NCBI GenBank assembly: GCA_963920635.1
Contig: OY987298.1
Location: forward strand, 130,085,735-130,149,734
Origin: Pseudeuparius sepicola
Lineage: Eukaryota > Arthropoda > Insecta > Coleoptera > Anthribidae
Length of the DNA stretch: 64,000 bases
Direction: 5' to 3'
The translations under genes and the position numbers were made by a program. Each line of letters opens with the position of its first letter. Within the stretch, counting starts at the first letter, position 1. The notes beneath the pieces are model-generated. The model saw nothing but the letters and a program-made list of their open reading frames with translations, was not told where the DNA came from and did not search any database. This document shows positions 22,617 to 34,538 of the stretch, piece by piece.

Positions 22617-22910
22617 GACTATAAAAACGACTCTAAAAACGTCTAAACGACTCTAAAAAACGACTAGACGACTCGTAAAAACGACTAGACGATTCGAAAA
22701 ACGACTAGACGATTCGGAAAAAACGACTAAACGACTCTGAGAACGACTAAACGATTCTGGAAAACGACTAGACGATTCTGAAAAACGACTAGACGACTTG
22801 AAAAAGCGACATACCATTGAATACCATCGAGTACCATGGAATACCATCAAATACCATGAAATACCATCAAAGACCATGGAATACTATCGAAAACCACGGA
22901 ATACCATAAA
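22617..22910 (+). repeat. Minisatellites in the left arm
   Basis: 22617-22807 is built of about eight units of roughly 20 bp, cgacta(g/a)acgattc plus an A-rich spacer. 22808-22910 is built of about ten 10-bp units around ataccatcga/ataccatgga. Both arrays are mirrored in the right arm at 34245-34538. They produce long chance frames of Ser/Arg/Phe-rich protein and should not be read as genes. Confidence 0.75.
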
Positions 22911-22984
22911 TAGTCTTGGATATCCCTGTGAAAAAATTTGCCTCGGGGAGAGCATAAAAGGAAATTATCCGTGATCGATGCTCT

Positions 22985-23264
22985 GTGATCGAAAGATCGT
23001 CTTTGATAATACAATCACTCTCAGTTAAAGACATGTTTTTGTCACTTGAGATTGAACCTAGGAGTTATGGTATCCAACACACCAATGACGGATTAGTCAT
23101 GGGACAAATACCAGTAACTGTTGAAGATAACGTATTATGTATTGGAGATCAAAATTACCCTTACACCAGGTCTGTCTCAACTGCTTTTGAAGAACAAACC
23201 ACAAGGTATTAATGAGAGTGACCTAAAAATATACAAACAATTGTTGATTACTAATTTTCGATAG
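22985..23264 (+). pseudogene. Frameshifted Maverick-associated small protein (left arm copy)
   Basis: The first frame runs from 22985 (an ATG at 23033 is also possible) and has a YGIQHTNDGLVMGQIPVTV core followed by an Asn/Ile/Gly-rich strand. Near 23158 the reading moves one base to a frame that gives TPGLSQLLLKNKP and continues to a stop at 23262-23264. The order YG...GxxPV...Y..TPGL..LL..K.P resembles, from memory, a short domain of unknown function common in arthropod Maverick-linked proteins (annotated DUF8207). Both arms carry the same shift, so it predates or was copied with the inverted duplication. Function unknown. Confidence 0.5.
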
Positions 23265-23329
23265 GTTCAACAAATCAGGTTTTAAAAGTATTTGTGTTTA
23301 GGTGCCTATGGTTTCATCTGGTATATGTT

Positions 23330-23385
23330 CCATACAGGATTCGAACCTTAGCCCACATTCCAAAGCCAAACACTCGGCATTTAAG
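23330..23385 (-). repeat. tRNA/SINE-like promoter segment (left arm)
   Basis: On the minus strand GCCGAGTGTTTGG (A-box-like, as in Leu/Ser tRNAs) is followed about 30 bases on by GGTTCGAATCC, a perfect pol III B box. This spacing is usual for tRNA-derived SINE heads. No full cloverleaf was found, so it is not called a tRNA gene. The mirror copy is at 33770-33825. Confidence 0.4.
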
Positions 23386-26300
23386 TAAAATTCTAGGAAA
23401 TGCTTGGCAGTGTGGTAATAATCTCGACGCGCTGTTGTAGCAGGGCTCCGCTGGCTCCCGCAGGCCTCGCCGGTCTCTGTAGACTCAGCAGGTCCCTTTA
23501 ATGATGTGTACCGCAGGCTCCGATTAAATTAAAAAAATTACTATTAACACTAAAATACCCGGACAATAACCATCATTCCAACGCCAAAACACCCAACAGT
23601 AGTATTTCTGCGAATGCATCGCAGCCGGGCGCAAGGTGGATGACTCACATCCGCTAGCCGGAACTTGTCAGGACAGGTTGACGACCTAAAAACAATTCTC
23701 TCTACTTAGATAAAAATAGAATGTCCAATAAGATTTTTTTCACACACTTTTATATATAAGCACAGATAACGTAACCATATAAGTATATATTAGAATATTA
23801 TAAAATATTTAAGCCCCATATAGTTCGAATTTGAATGGGATATTATGTTACATGGGTAATATATCTCAACACTTCGTACACAAACAAAACTCGCTCGTTC
23901 TTTACAGTTTTATTACTGTGAATTCGGTACCTACTAAAGCGGCAGACTTGGGATGCCGCAGTAGCAAATACAATATGAAGCGCAGCTCTGATGTATACTA
24001 AAAATGTTATTATCAAACTTGAGACGCACACATATTTAAAAATATAAATACCGCCGGATGAATGCAAGGCCAATTTACGGAATATAGCAAAACAATTAGA
24101 TTATGGACATGGATATTAATTTCTTTAGGTAATGGTAATAAACATTTGATACTATCGACAGGAGTCTACGCAAAATAATTGTATCAGTATTCAGCAAATA
24201 AAAAAGTTATGGGTACCCGTCACCGATGAAAAAGTATACAAAACTGATAAAATGTTCGTGGGATCTTGTATATTAAAATATTTAATCGCGTATCTAAGTT
24301 GTTATTTTATTCATTGCCCATCCCACAAATTTGGATTTTTAGCTCTTGTAATCGCTCGATCACGATTGAAACTACACTCATAAAATGTTTAAAAAAATGC
24401 CCACCCCACGTGATCGCTCGACAAAAACAAAACGTGCAAAGTGGCTACTGCTCGAGGTTTGACCTTTGTCCTTAGGGACACGTGTGACCCAGTTGATGTA
24501 GAATCTAAAAAAACCCTCTAAATCATACTTCCATAGCATAGAATCTAAAATCCCCCGGTACAGTACGGATGAAAATTTCAAACCAGGCATAATCAACATG
24601 TACGTTCAAAGTAAAAAAAACTTGTCGGTCAACTGTTTAACCCCGAAATTTTGTTGATTTCTAGGAATAAAAAGAAATACTGCAATTGTAAGTCCAAAGC
24701 TATTTACGCTATCAAATTCGTTTAAAATGCGAATGATAATTTGCCGCATTAAAACCAGGCGTGAAAAATTCAACATACGTCCCTAAGAAGTTCAACCAAT
24801 TTTACCCTGGAAATACAACATTTTTAATGAATAAAATATCGAACATACAACAACCCCCTTCTAAATATAGTATAAATCATGGTTTTTTTTTGATAATGTA
24901 GAAAGCTAAACTGAAAATTGTTGCTAGAGGTTCTAAAAACCGGGGTGCCAAAAATCAACTATTATTAGAAAATACGCTGATGTCATAATATAGCCGTCGA
25001 TGTCACCGTTAGCGTGTCCTATGAAAAATGCGTTCTGCTTAATAAGGTGTAAAAAAATCCATGACGGGGCTTAGATGAATAAATAAAGTTTGATGTATGT
25101 GAAAGTATAGACTAAATTTTCGTATAGCCCGCGTGATCGCTCGAGGTGGCGGTATCCTCTGGACTAGAAAATATCATATCGGCTCAATCTCCAAACATTT
25201 TCATTTTGAATTATACGTTTTCATTGATGATAGATCTAGCAAGAAAATTGGACTGGACTCGATATGAGAGACATTAATCTAACTTTCACTAAACTGCACG
25301 TACTACTTAGAGGGTTGTAAGCCGTTTTAATAAAAGCACCAGACTTGCTTAAAATTCATGGCTAAACGTTAACATAATGTCATACAAACATGCGGCACGC
25401 AAAATATTAAGAATAGATATATGAGCTCAAACATGTTGATCAAAAAATATATTTATTTCTGGCGATTTAGTTTACCAGTTATCATTTAAAAACAAAACCT
25501 GGTCCCAATATTCAGTGAAAATAATAATTGAAAACTTTGTACCTTATAAACCACCACTAAATAGTGAGTCGGAAATAAATAAAAAAATATATATAAATAT
25601 ATTATTTTGATATTATAGCCGAAACTGAATTTATTGGGGTGAAGATGTAAGGAAATATTTTTAGCTAGGAAAAAGTAATGCAATTATCATAGGTACTGGT
25701 TGCAGAACCCGTTGTCAGTTTTGCAAGGATTTTTGATACAAATATAATTGCTAACGTTTACCCCATTTACGAAAATGATAACAAAATTGGATCAGACAAG
25801 ATGTTTTTTCGAAGTATAGTTTTTAAACACAGGGTGCCACCACCGGTTTTACGATATAGGTTTAAAAATGCGACGCAAATACATAAAAAAATACCCTAGA
25901 GATAAGAAAACAAAATACAACTCACCAAAAGATTCTTGGTGATGTATAAAAAGAAATCAGGTTACATCTAATGTCCCAGACAGTAGAATAAACATCCCCG
26001 AGCGATGAGATATAACCAAACATCATTTTTCCAACGGCACAGTCATTTTCACGGGAAAAACAACCAGTAACCGTTCAAATTCCATAGATAGATACTGCCG
26101 TAAATTTCACTGAACTACGCGTATCTATTATACTGAAGTAGGTACTGATACACTTCCATCTTTCCAAAGAAAAACAAACACGAAACTCAGACTTTTCATA
26201 TATTACAACGCCTCGAGTCTTTGTGGCCACGACCGAGAATCTACTGAAGCAAGTGCGACGCATAGGACGTGAAAAGTGCCGAGTTGGTTTTATTAAACAA

Positions 26301-27859
26301 TGAAACTTATACCTACGTATATATATAAAATAAATGAGAAATATGCCAGAGATTTGAAACCTAATTGTGTTGCAAGTTTGAGGTCCAAAAAAATATTGGT
26401 TTTAATTTTTTAAGGTGAGAAACACATCTAACAGCCAGTTTGGAAATATACAAGGCAAAAAAAGTAGTGATGTGGCTGCCCCATTTTATGTTTTATACAG
26501 GTTGGATTATTTTAGAATAGTTGTTCAATAGACCGAGACAACATCATAAACGCTTCCCGTTAGAACAGAATCTGATGAAAAGAAAAATTCCATCTGGGTC
26601 AAGCTACTAGATAACCAAAATAAAAAATACTGAACGTTATAAAATTTAAAAAATCATATTTTCAACGGATTTTTATCCTCTGAAAATGGCGTAAAATTCA
26701 GTTTCACTGGGTCAAGCTAGGTGGTAACTATATAACCAAAATAAAAAAAATACTGAACGTTATAAAATTTAAAAAATCATATTTTCATGGGATTTTTGTC
26801 CTCTGAAAATGACGCAAATTCAGTTTCAATAAGTTACTAATTGGGGTAATAGAGGAAAAATCTTAAATAGGAATTCTGAGACAACGAGGCTGAGAGTAAA
26901 TAACATACAAAAATCTTGTGCGTTGACTTTGAACTGAATTTAATAATTAGGTTTAATAACGACAATTTTCTCGATTATCTAGAATCAAAAATATTGCAAG
27001 TGACAATTCACTATTTTCTCGACATTATGTAAAGCCTTATTATTGCGTCGTAAATTAAAAGATCCAAAAATATTGGCATCAATTGTTTAGTAAATGTGAT
27101 TAAAATATGTCTACTTTATCAACAGTTATTTGTAACAGCTTATTATCTCGGAAGCGTAAACTCTTTGAATTTTTTAGACAAAAAGTTGTAGTTTAATAAT
27201 GGTCAGTTGGATTCCTTTTTGAATCATGTTTGCGTATTACCTACAAGGATTTACAACCTCCAAACATAGAAATCGCTCATTTTAACCCGATTTAATAAAA
27301 ATTTCACCAAAAAAAACAATACTTTCAGTCATATAATACACTTCTGATTAATAAAAAAGGCACTATAGTAATAATGAGATTTTCAATGGAATTTTTATAG
27401 ACTGTTTGCCCATTTTGAGAGTCTGTTTGCTAGCTTTTGGGGGTATTCCTTGATATTTTAGACGGATAAAAATGAATAACATTGGGTTTCCTAACTGAAA
27501 TACAAAACGCACTGTTGACTTTACTTCCGTGGATAGTAAGCCTATAATACGTATCGAAAACAGAGAAATATTCAGGTCAAGAAAAAAGTAGCCTAATTTA
27601 CAAGTTTGGGAATCAAAAACTACCTTTTGTCTTTTAATTTTGATGAGAAAATACGTCTAATTCGTAAGTCAAATAAATGGGACATCATGAACGATATACT
27701 AATAATTGAACAAATGCTATCTCAGTTCTATAGGCACAAAGGTACTATGGGTAGTAATAGTTTTGGGATCAAAAGACAAGCTTTTAAATTTGTTAAGAAA
27801 ATACGTCTAATGAAATTGAAAGTAGTAACTAGATTTTGGTTAACATTTCGTTAACGTGT

Positions 27860-29290
27860 TGATGAATGTTTGATGCAAGTGAAAAGTAGATCGAATTTTC
27901 CAAAAAACGGTGACTGACCAAACAAGTTATTATAAAAAGTTGCTCAGGAGACCGATGTAACCTAGAAAACGCCTTTCCTTCGAATAGAAAGTGACATAAA
28001 TAGTTACAAAATGGGACTTAGACGGATATTCGATGCAAGTGAAAAGTAGGCAGAATTTTCGAAAATCGGGACGGACCAAAAATTATTAAGTTGATCGGGA
28101 GTTTGAGATAACCTATGAAACGCCTTTCATTGGAATAGAATCTGACAAAAAAAATCCAAGAAAATTTTAGACGACTGTTTGCAAGTGAAAAGTATACAGA
28201 TTTTTTTCGAAAACCGGCGACTGACAAAAAAATATACTTATTAGAATCTGTATGCTTTTCACTTGCAAACATACTCGGCCTCCCAATCAACTTTTCTAAT
28301 AATTTTTTGTTTCTTTTTCACTTGCAAACATTCGTCTAAGTCACGTCTCGGATTTTTTTTGTCATATTCTATTCGAATGAAAGGCGTTTCCTAGGTTAAA
28401 CCTTCCGATCAACTTTTCTAATAATTTTTTGTTTTTTTTCCACTTGCAAACATTCGTCTAAGTCACGTCTCGGATTTTTTTTTGTCATATTCTATTCGAA
28501 TGAAAGGCGTTTCCTAGGTTAAACCTTCCGGTCAACTTTTCTAATAATTTTTTTTTGTTTTTTTTTCACTTGCAAACATTCGTCTAAGTCACGTCTTGGC
28601 ATTTTTTTTTACAGATTTTGTTGAAACAAAATATCAATGTTATCTGGGGGCCTTCCGACTAACTATTTTTATCAGTCACTCGAAAAAATCTATCTACACT
28701 TTTCCACTTGCATCAAATATTCGTCTAATAAGTCCCGTTCCTTATTCGATTTTTTTATTATATTCAAACGAATGGCGTTTTTTTCGGGAATTCGGTCTAT
28801 ACTATTCACTTGCATCAAACATTCGCCTAAGTCCCCATCATGGAATTTTATTTCAGATTATATTCGGACGAGAGGCGTTTTCTAGGTTACCTCGGTCTCC
28901 CGAGCAAAATTTTCTAATAAGTATATTTTTTTGTCAGTCGCCGGTTTTCGAAAAAAATCTGTATACTTTTCACTTGCAAACAGTCGTCTAAAATTTTCTT
29001 GGATTTTTTTTGTCAGATTCTATTCCAATGAAAGGCGTTTCATAGGTTATCTCAAACTCCCGATCAACTTAATAATTTTTGGTCCGTCCCGATTTTCGAA
29101 AATTCTGCCTACTTTTCACTTGCATCGAATATCCGTCTAAGTCCCATTTTGTAACTATTTATGTCACTTTCTATTCGAAGGAAAGGCGTTTTCTAGGTTA
29201 CATCGGTCTCCTGAGCAACTTTTTATAATAACTTGTTTGGTCAGTCACCGTTTTTTGGAAAATTCGATCTACTTTTCACTTGCATCAAAC
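27860..29290. repeat. Tandem repeats around the palindrome centre, orientation switching
   Basis: Units of about 100-160 bp share cacttgca(aa/tc)...attcgtctaagtc, then a t(c/g)t(c/g)attctattcgaatg block, aaaggcgtttcctaggtta and a t-rich end. They read on the plus strand at 28259, 28319, 28441, 28567, 28704, 28807, 28970, 29116 and 29277, and on the minus strand near 28180, 28035 and 27877. The orientation changes at about 28246-28259, the start of the unpaired 665-bp spacer. Confidence 0.75.
28247..28911 (+). other. Unpaired spacer of the giant palindrome
   Basis: Pairing stops at ttagaa (28241-28246) and resumes at ttctaa (28912-28917). The 665 bp between consists of the same tandem units as the adjoining arms, all in plus orientation, including near-identical ones of about 121 and 127 bp. 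It has no recognisable gene. Confidence 0.8.
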
Positions 29291-32200
29291 ATTCATCAAC
29301 ACGTTAACGAAATGTTAACCAAAATCTAGTTACTACTTTCAATTTCATTAGACGTATTTTCTTAACAAATTTAAAAGCTTGTCTTTTGATCCCAAAACTA
29401 TTACTACCCATAGTACCTTTGTGCCTATAGAACTGAGATAGCATTTGTTCAATTATTAGTATATCGTTCATGATGTCCCATTTATTTGACTTACGAATTA
29501 GACGTATTTTCTCATCAAAATTAAAAGACAAAAGGTAGTTTTTGATTCCCAAACTTGTAAATTAGGCTACTTTTTTCTTGACCTGAATATTTCTCTGTTT
29601 TCGATACGTATTATAGGCTTACTATCCACGGAAGTAAAGTCAACAGTGCGTTTTGTATTTTAGTTAGGAAACCCAATGTTATTCATTTTTATCCGTCTAA
29701 AATATCAAGGAATACCCCCAAAAGCTAGCAAACAGACTCTCAAAATGGGCAAACAGTCTATAAAAATTCCATTGAAAATCTCATTATTACTATAGTGCCT
29801 TTTTTATTAATCAGAAGTGTATTATATGACTGAAAGTATTGTTTTTGGTGAAATTTTTATTAAATCGGGTTAAAATGAGCGATTTCTATGTTTGGAGGTT
29901 GTAAATCCTTGTAGGTAATACGCAAACATGATTCAAAAAGGAATCCAACTGACCATTATTAAACTACAACTTTTTGTCTAAAAAATTCAAAGAGTTTACG
30001 CTTCCGAGATAATAAGCTGTTACAAATAACTGTTGATAAAGTAGACATATTTTAATCACATTTACTAAACAATTGATGCCAATATTTTTGGATCTTTTAA
30101 TTTACGACGCAATAATAAGGCTTTACATAATGTCGAGAAAATAGTGAATTGTCACTTGCAATATTTTTGATTCTAGATAATCGAGAAAATTGTCGTTATT
30201 AAACCTAATTATTAAATTCAGTTCAAAGTCAACGCACAAGATTTTTGTATGTTATTTACTCTCAGCCTCGTTGTCTCAGAATTCCTATTTAAGATTTTTC
30301 CTCTATTACCCCAATTAGTAACTTATTGAAACTGAATTTGCGTCATTTTCAGAGGACAAAAATCCCATGAAAATATGATTTTTTAAATTTTATAACGTTC
30401 AGTATTTTTTTTATTTTGGTTATATAGTTACCACCTAGCTTGACCCAGTGAAACTGAATTTTACGCCATTTTCAGAGGATAAAAATCCGTTGAAAATATG
30501 ATTTTTTAAATTTTATAACGTTCAGTATTTTTTATTTTGGTTATCTAGTAGCTTGACCCAGATGGAATTTTTCTTTTCATCAGATTCTGTTCTAACGGGA
30601 AGCGTTTATGATGTTGTCTCGGTCTATTGAACAACTATTCTAAAATAATCCAACCTGTATAAAACATAAAATGGGGCAGCCACATCACTACTTTTTTTGC
30701 CTTGTATATTTCCAAACTGGCTGTTAGATGTGTTTCTCACCTTAAAAAATTAAAACCAATATTTTTTTGGACCTCAAACTTGCAACACAATTAGGTTTCA
30801 AATCTCTGGCATATTTCTCATTTATTTTATATATATACGTAGGTATAAGTTTCATTGTTTAATAAAACCAACTCGGCACTTTTCACGTCCTATGCGTCGC
30901 ACTTGCTTCAGTAGATTCTCGGTCGTGGCCACAAAGACTCGAGGCGTTGTAATATATGAAAAGTCTGAGTTTCGTGTTTGTTTTTCTTTGGAAAGATGGA
31001 AGTGTATCAGTACCTACTTCAGTATAATAGATACGCGTAGTTCAGTGAAATTTACGGCAGTATCTATCTATGGAATTTGAACGGTTACTGGTTGTTTTTC
31101 CCGTGAAAATGACTGTGCCGTTGGAAAAATGATGTTTGGTTATATCTCATCGCTCGGGGATGTTTATTCTACTGTCTGGGACATTAGATGTAACCTGATT
31201 TCTTTTTATACATCACCAAGAATCTTTTGGTGAGTTGTATTTTGTTTTCTTATCTCTAGGGTATTTTTTTATGTATTTGCGTCGCATTTTTAAACCTATA
31301 TCGTAAAACCGGTGGTGGCACCCTGTGTTTAAAAACTATACTTCGAAAAAACATCTTGTCTGATCCAATTTTGTTATCATTTTCGTAAATGGGGTAAACG
31401 TTAGCAATTATATTTGTATCAAAAATCCTTGCAAAACTGACAACGGGTTCTGCAACCAGTACCTATGATAATTGCATTACTTTTTCCTAGCTAAAAATAT
31501 TTCCTTACATCTTCACCCCAATAAATTCAGTTTCGGCTATAATATCAAAATAATATATTTATATATATTTTTTTATTTATTTCCGACTCACTATTTAGTG
31601 GTGGTTTATAAGGTACAAAGTTTTCAATTATTATTTTCACTGAATATTGGGACCAGGTTTTGTTTTTAAATGATAACTGGTAAACTAAATCGCCAGAAAT
31701 AAATATATTTTTTGATCAACATGTTTGAGCTCATATATCTATTCTTAATATTTTGCGTGCCGCATGTTTGTATGACATTATGTTAACGTTTAGCCATGAA
31801 TTTTAAGCAAGTCTGGTGCTTTTATTAAAACGGCTTACAACCCTCTAAGTAGTACGTGCAGTTTAGTGAAAGTTAGATTAATGTCTCTCATATCGAGTCC
31901 AGTCCAATTTTCTTGCTAGATCTATCATCAATGAAAACGTATAATTCAAAATGAAAATGTTTGGAGATTGAGCCGATATGATATTTTCTAGTCCAGAGGA
32001 TACCGCCACCTCGAGCGATCACGCGGGCTATACGAAAATTTAGTCTATACTTTCACATACATCAAACTTTATTTATTCATCTAAGCCCCGTCATGGATTT
32101 TTTTACACCTTATTAAGCAGAACGCATTTTTCATAGGACACGCTAACGGTGACATCGACGGCTATATTATGACATCAGCGTATTTTCTAATAATAGTTGA

Positions 32201-33769
32201 TTTTTGGCACCCCGGTTTTTAGAACCTCTAGCAACAATTTTCAGTTTAGCTTTCTACATTATCAAAAAAAAACCATGATTTATACTATATTTAGAAGGGG
32301 GTTGTTGTATGTTCGATATTTTATTCATTAAAAATGTTGTATTTCCAGGGTAAAATTGGTTGAACTTCTTAGGGACGTATGTTGAATTTTTCACGCCTGG
32401 TTTTAATGCGGCAAATTATCATTCGCATTTTAAACGAATTTGATAGCGTAAATAGCTTTGGACTTACAATTGCAGTATTTCTTTTTATTCCTAGAAATCA
32501 ACAAAATTTCGGGGTTAAACAGTTGACCGACAAGTTTTTTTTACTTTGAACGTACATGTTGATTATGCCTGGTTTGAAATTTTCATCCGTACTGTACCGG
32601 GGGATTTTAGATTCTATGCTATGGAAGTATGATTTACAGGGTTTTTTTAGATTCTACATCAACTGGGTCACACGTGTCCCTAAGGACAAAGGTCAAACCT
32701 CGAGCAGTAGCCACTTTGCACGTTTTGTTTTTGTCGAGCGATCACGTGGGGTGGGCATTTTTTTAAACATTTTATGAGTGTAGTTTCAATCGTGATCGAG
32801 CGATTACAAGAGCTAAAAATCCAAATTTGTGGGATGGGCAATGAATAAAATAACAACTTAGATACGCGATTAAATATTTTAATATACAAGATCCCACGAA
32901 CATTTTATCAGTTTTGTATACTTTTTCATCGGTGACGGGTACCCATAACTTTTTTATTTGCTGAATACTGATACAATTATTTTGCGTAGACTCCTGTCGA
33001 TAGTATCAAATGTTTATTACCATTACCTAAAGAAATTAATATCCATGTCCATAATCTAATTGTTTTGCTATATTCCGTAAATTGGCCTTGCATTCATCCG
33101 GCGGTATTTATATTTTTAAATATGTGTGCGTCTCAAGTTTGATAATAACATTTTTAGTATACATCAGAGCTGCGCTTCATATTGTATTTGCTACTGCGGC
33201 ATCCCAAGTCTGCCGCTTTAGTAGGTACCGAATTCACAGTAATAAAACTGTAAAGAACGAGCGAGTTTTGTTTGTGTACGAAGTGTTGAGATATATTACC
33301 CATGTAACATAATATCCCATTCAAATTCGAACTATATGGGGCTTAAATATTTTATAATATTCTAATATATACTTATATGGTTACGTTATCTGTGCTTATA
33401 TATAAAAGTGTGTGAAAAAAATCTTATTGGACATTCTATTTTTATCTAAGTAGAGAGAATTGTTTTTAGGTCGTCAACCTGTCCTGACAAGTTCCGGCTA
33501 GCGGATGTGAGTCATCCACCTTGCGCCCGGCTGCGATGCATTCGCAGAAATACTACTGTTGGGTGTTTTGGCGTTGGAATGATGGTTATTGTCCGGGTAT
33601 TTTAGTGTTAATAGTAATTTTTTTAATTTAATCGGAGCCTGCGGTACACATCATTAAAGGGACCTGCTGAGTCTACAGAGACCGGCGAGGCCTGCGGGAG
33701 CCAGCGGAGCCCTGCTACAACAGCGCGTCGAGATTATTACCACACTGCCAAGCATTTCCTAGAATTTTA

Positions 33770-33825
33770 CTTAAATGCCGAGTGTTTGGCTTTGGAATGT
33801 GGGCTAAGGTTCGAATCCTGTATGG
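33770..33825 (+). repeat. tRNA/SINE-like promoter segment (right arm)
   Basis: Mirror copy of 23330-23385: GCCGAGTGTTTGG followed by GGTTCGAATCC in plus orientation. Confidence 0.4.
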
Positions 33826-33890
33826 AACATATACCAGATGAAACCATAGGCACCTAAACACAAATACTTTTAAAACCTGATTTGTTGAAC

Positions 33891-34170
33891 CTATCGAAAA
33901 TTAGTAATCAACAATTGTTTGTATATTTTTAGGTCACTCTCATTAATACCTTGTGGTTTGTTCTTCAAAAGCAGTTGAGACAGACCTGGTGTAAGGGTAA
34001 TTTTGATCTCCAATACATAATACGTTATCTTCAACAGTTACTGGTATTTGTCCCATGACTAATCCGTCATTGGTGTGTTGGATACCATAACTCCTAGGTT
34101 CAATCTCAAGTGACAAAAACATGTCTTTAACTGAGAGTGATTGTATTATCAAAGACGATCTTTCGATCAC
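33891..34170 (-). pseudogene. Frameshifted Maverick-associated small protein (right arm copy)
   Basis: Exact mirror of 22985-23264, including the one-base frame change before TPGL. Its presence in both arms at the same distance from each terminus shows it belongs to the duplicated half-element and is not a separate insertion. Confidence 0.5.
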
Positions 34171-34244
34171 AGAGCATCGATCACGGATAATTTCCTTTTA
34201 TGCTCTCCCCGAGGCAAATTTTTTCACAGGGATATCCAAGACTA

Positions 34245-34538
34245 TTTATGGTATTCCGTGGTTTTCGATAGTATTCCATGGTCTTTGATGGTATTTCATG
34301 GTATTCGATGGTATTCCATGGTACTCGATGGTATTCAATGGTATGTCGCTTTTTCAAGTCGTCTAGTCGTTTTTCAGAATCGTCTAGTCGTTTTCCAGAA
34401 TCGTTTAGTCGTTCTCAGAGTCGTTTAGTCGTTTTTTCCGAATCGTCTAGTCGTTTTTCGAATCGTCTAGTCGTTTTTACGAGTCGTCTAGTCGTTTTTT
34501 AGAGTCGTTTAGACGTTTTTAGAGTCGTTTTTATAGTC
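34245..34538 (-). repeat. Minisatellites in the right arm
   Basis: Mirror of 22617-22910: about ten 10-bp tggtattc(c/g)a units, then about eight units of roughly 20 bp around gaatcgtctagtcgttttt. One base differs between arms near 34317. Confidence 0.75.

Larger units (their letters stand above)
21497..28246 (+). repeat. Left arm of the giant palindrome
   Basis: Position x pairs with about 57155-x in the outer part and 57158-x near the centre. Differences seen by eye include one base near 22838, one at 24518 (c versus complementary c-to-g change at 32637), one at 27497 (partner 29661) and an A-run of 8 near 27309 versus 5 in the partner. Identity therefore looks well above 99.9%. Subterminal direct repeats carrying gactcgcaactaataaaaacc occur near 21717 and 21853. 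The interior is AT-rich and largely without frames. Confidence 0.9.

Noticed and set aside
28247..28911. CRISPR-like array at the palindrome centre
   Set aside because: The repeated units are about 100-160 bp, diverged and contiguous, with no short repeat/unique spacer alternation, and the context is eukaryotic.
33770..33825. Functional tRNA gene
   Set aside because: A- and B-box-like words are present but I could not form an acceptor stem or anticodon arm.
34141..34502. Overlapping long open frames rich in Trp/Tyr/Met or Ser/Arg/Phe in the right arm (and mirror in the left arm)
   Set aside because: They run through 10-bp and roughly 20-bp tandem repeats and are products of repeat periodicity, not genes.
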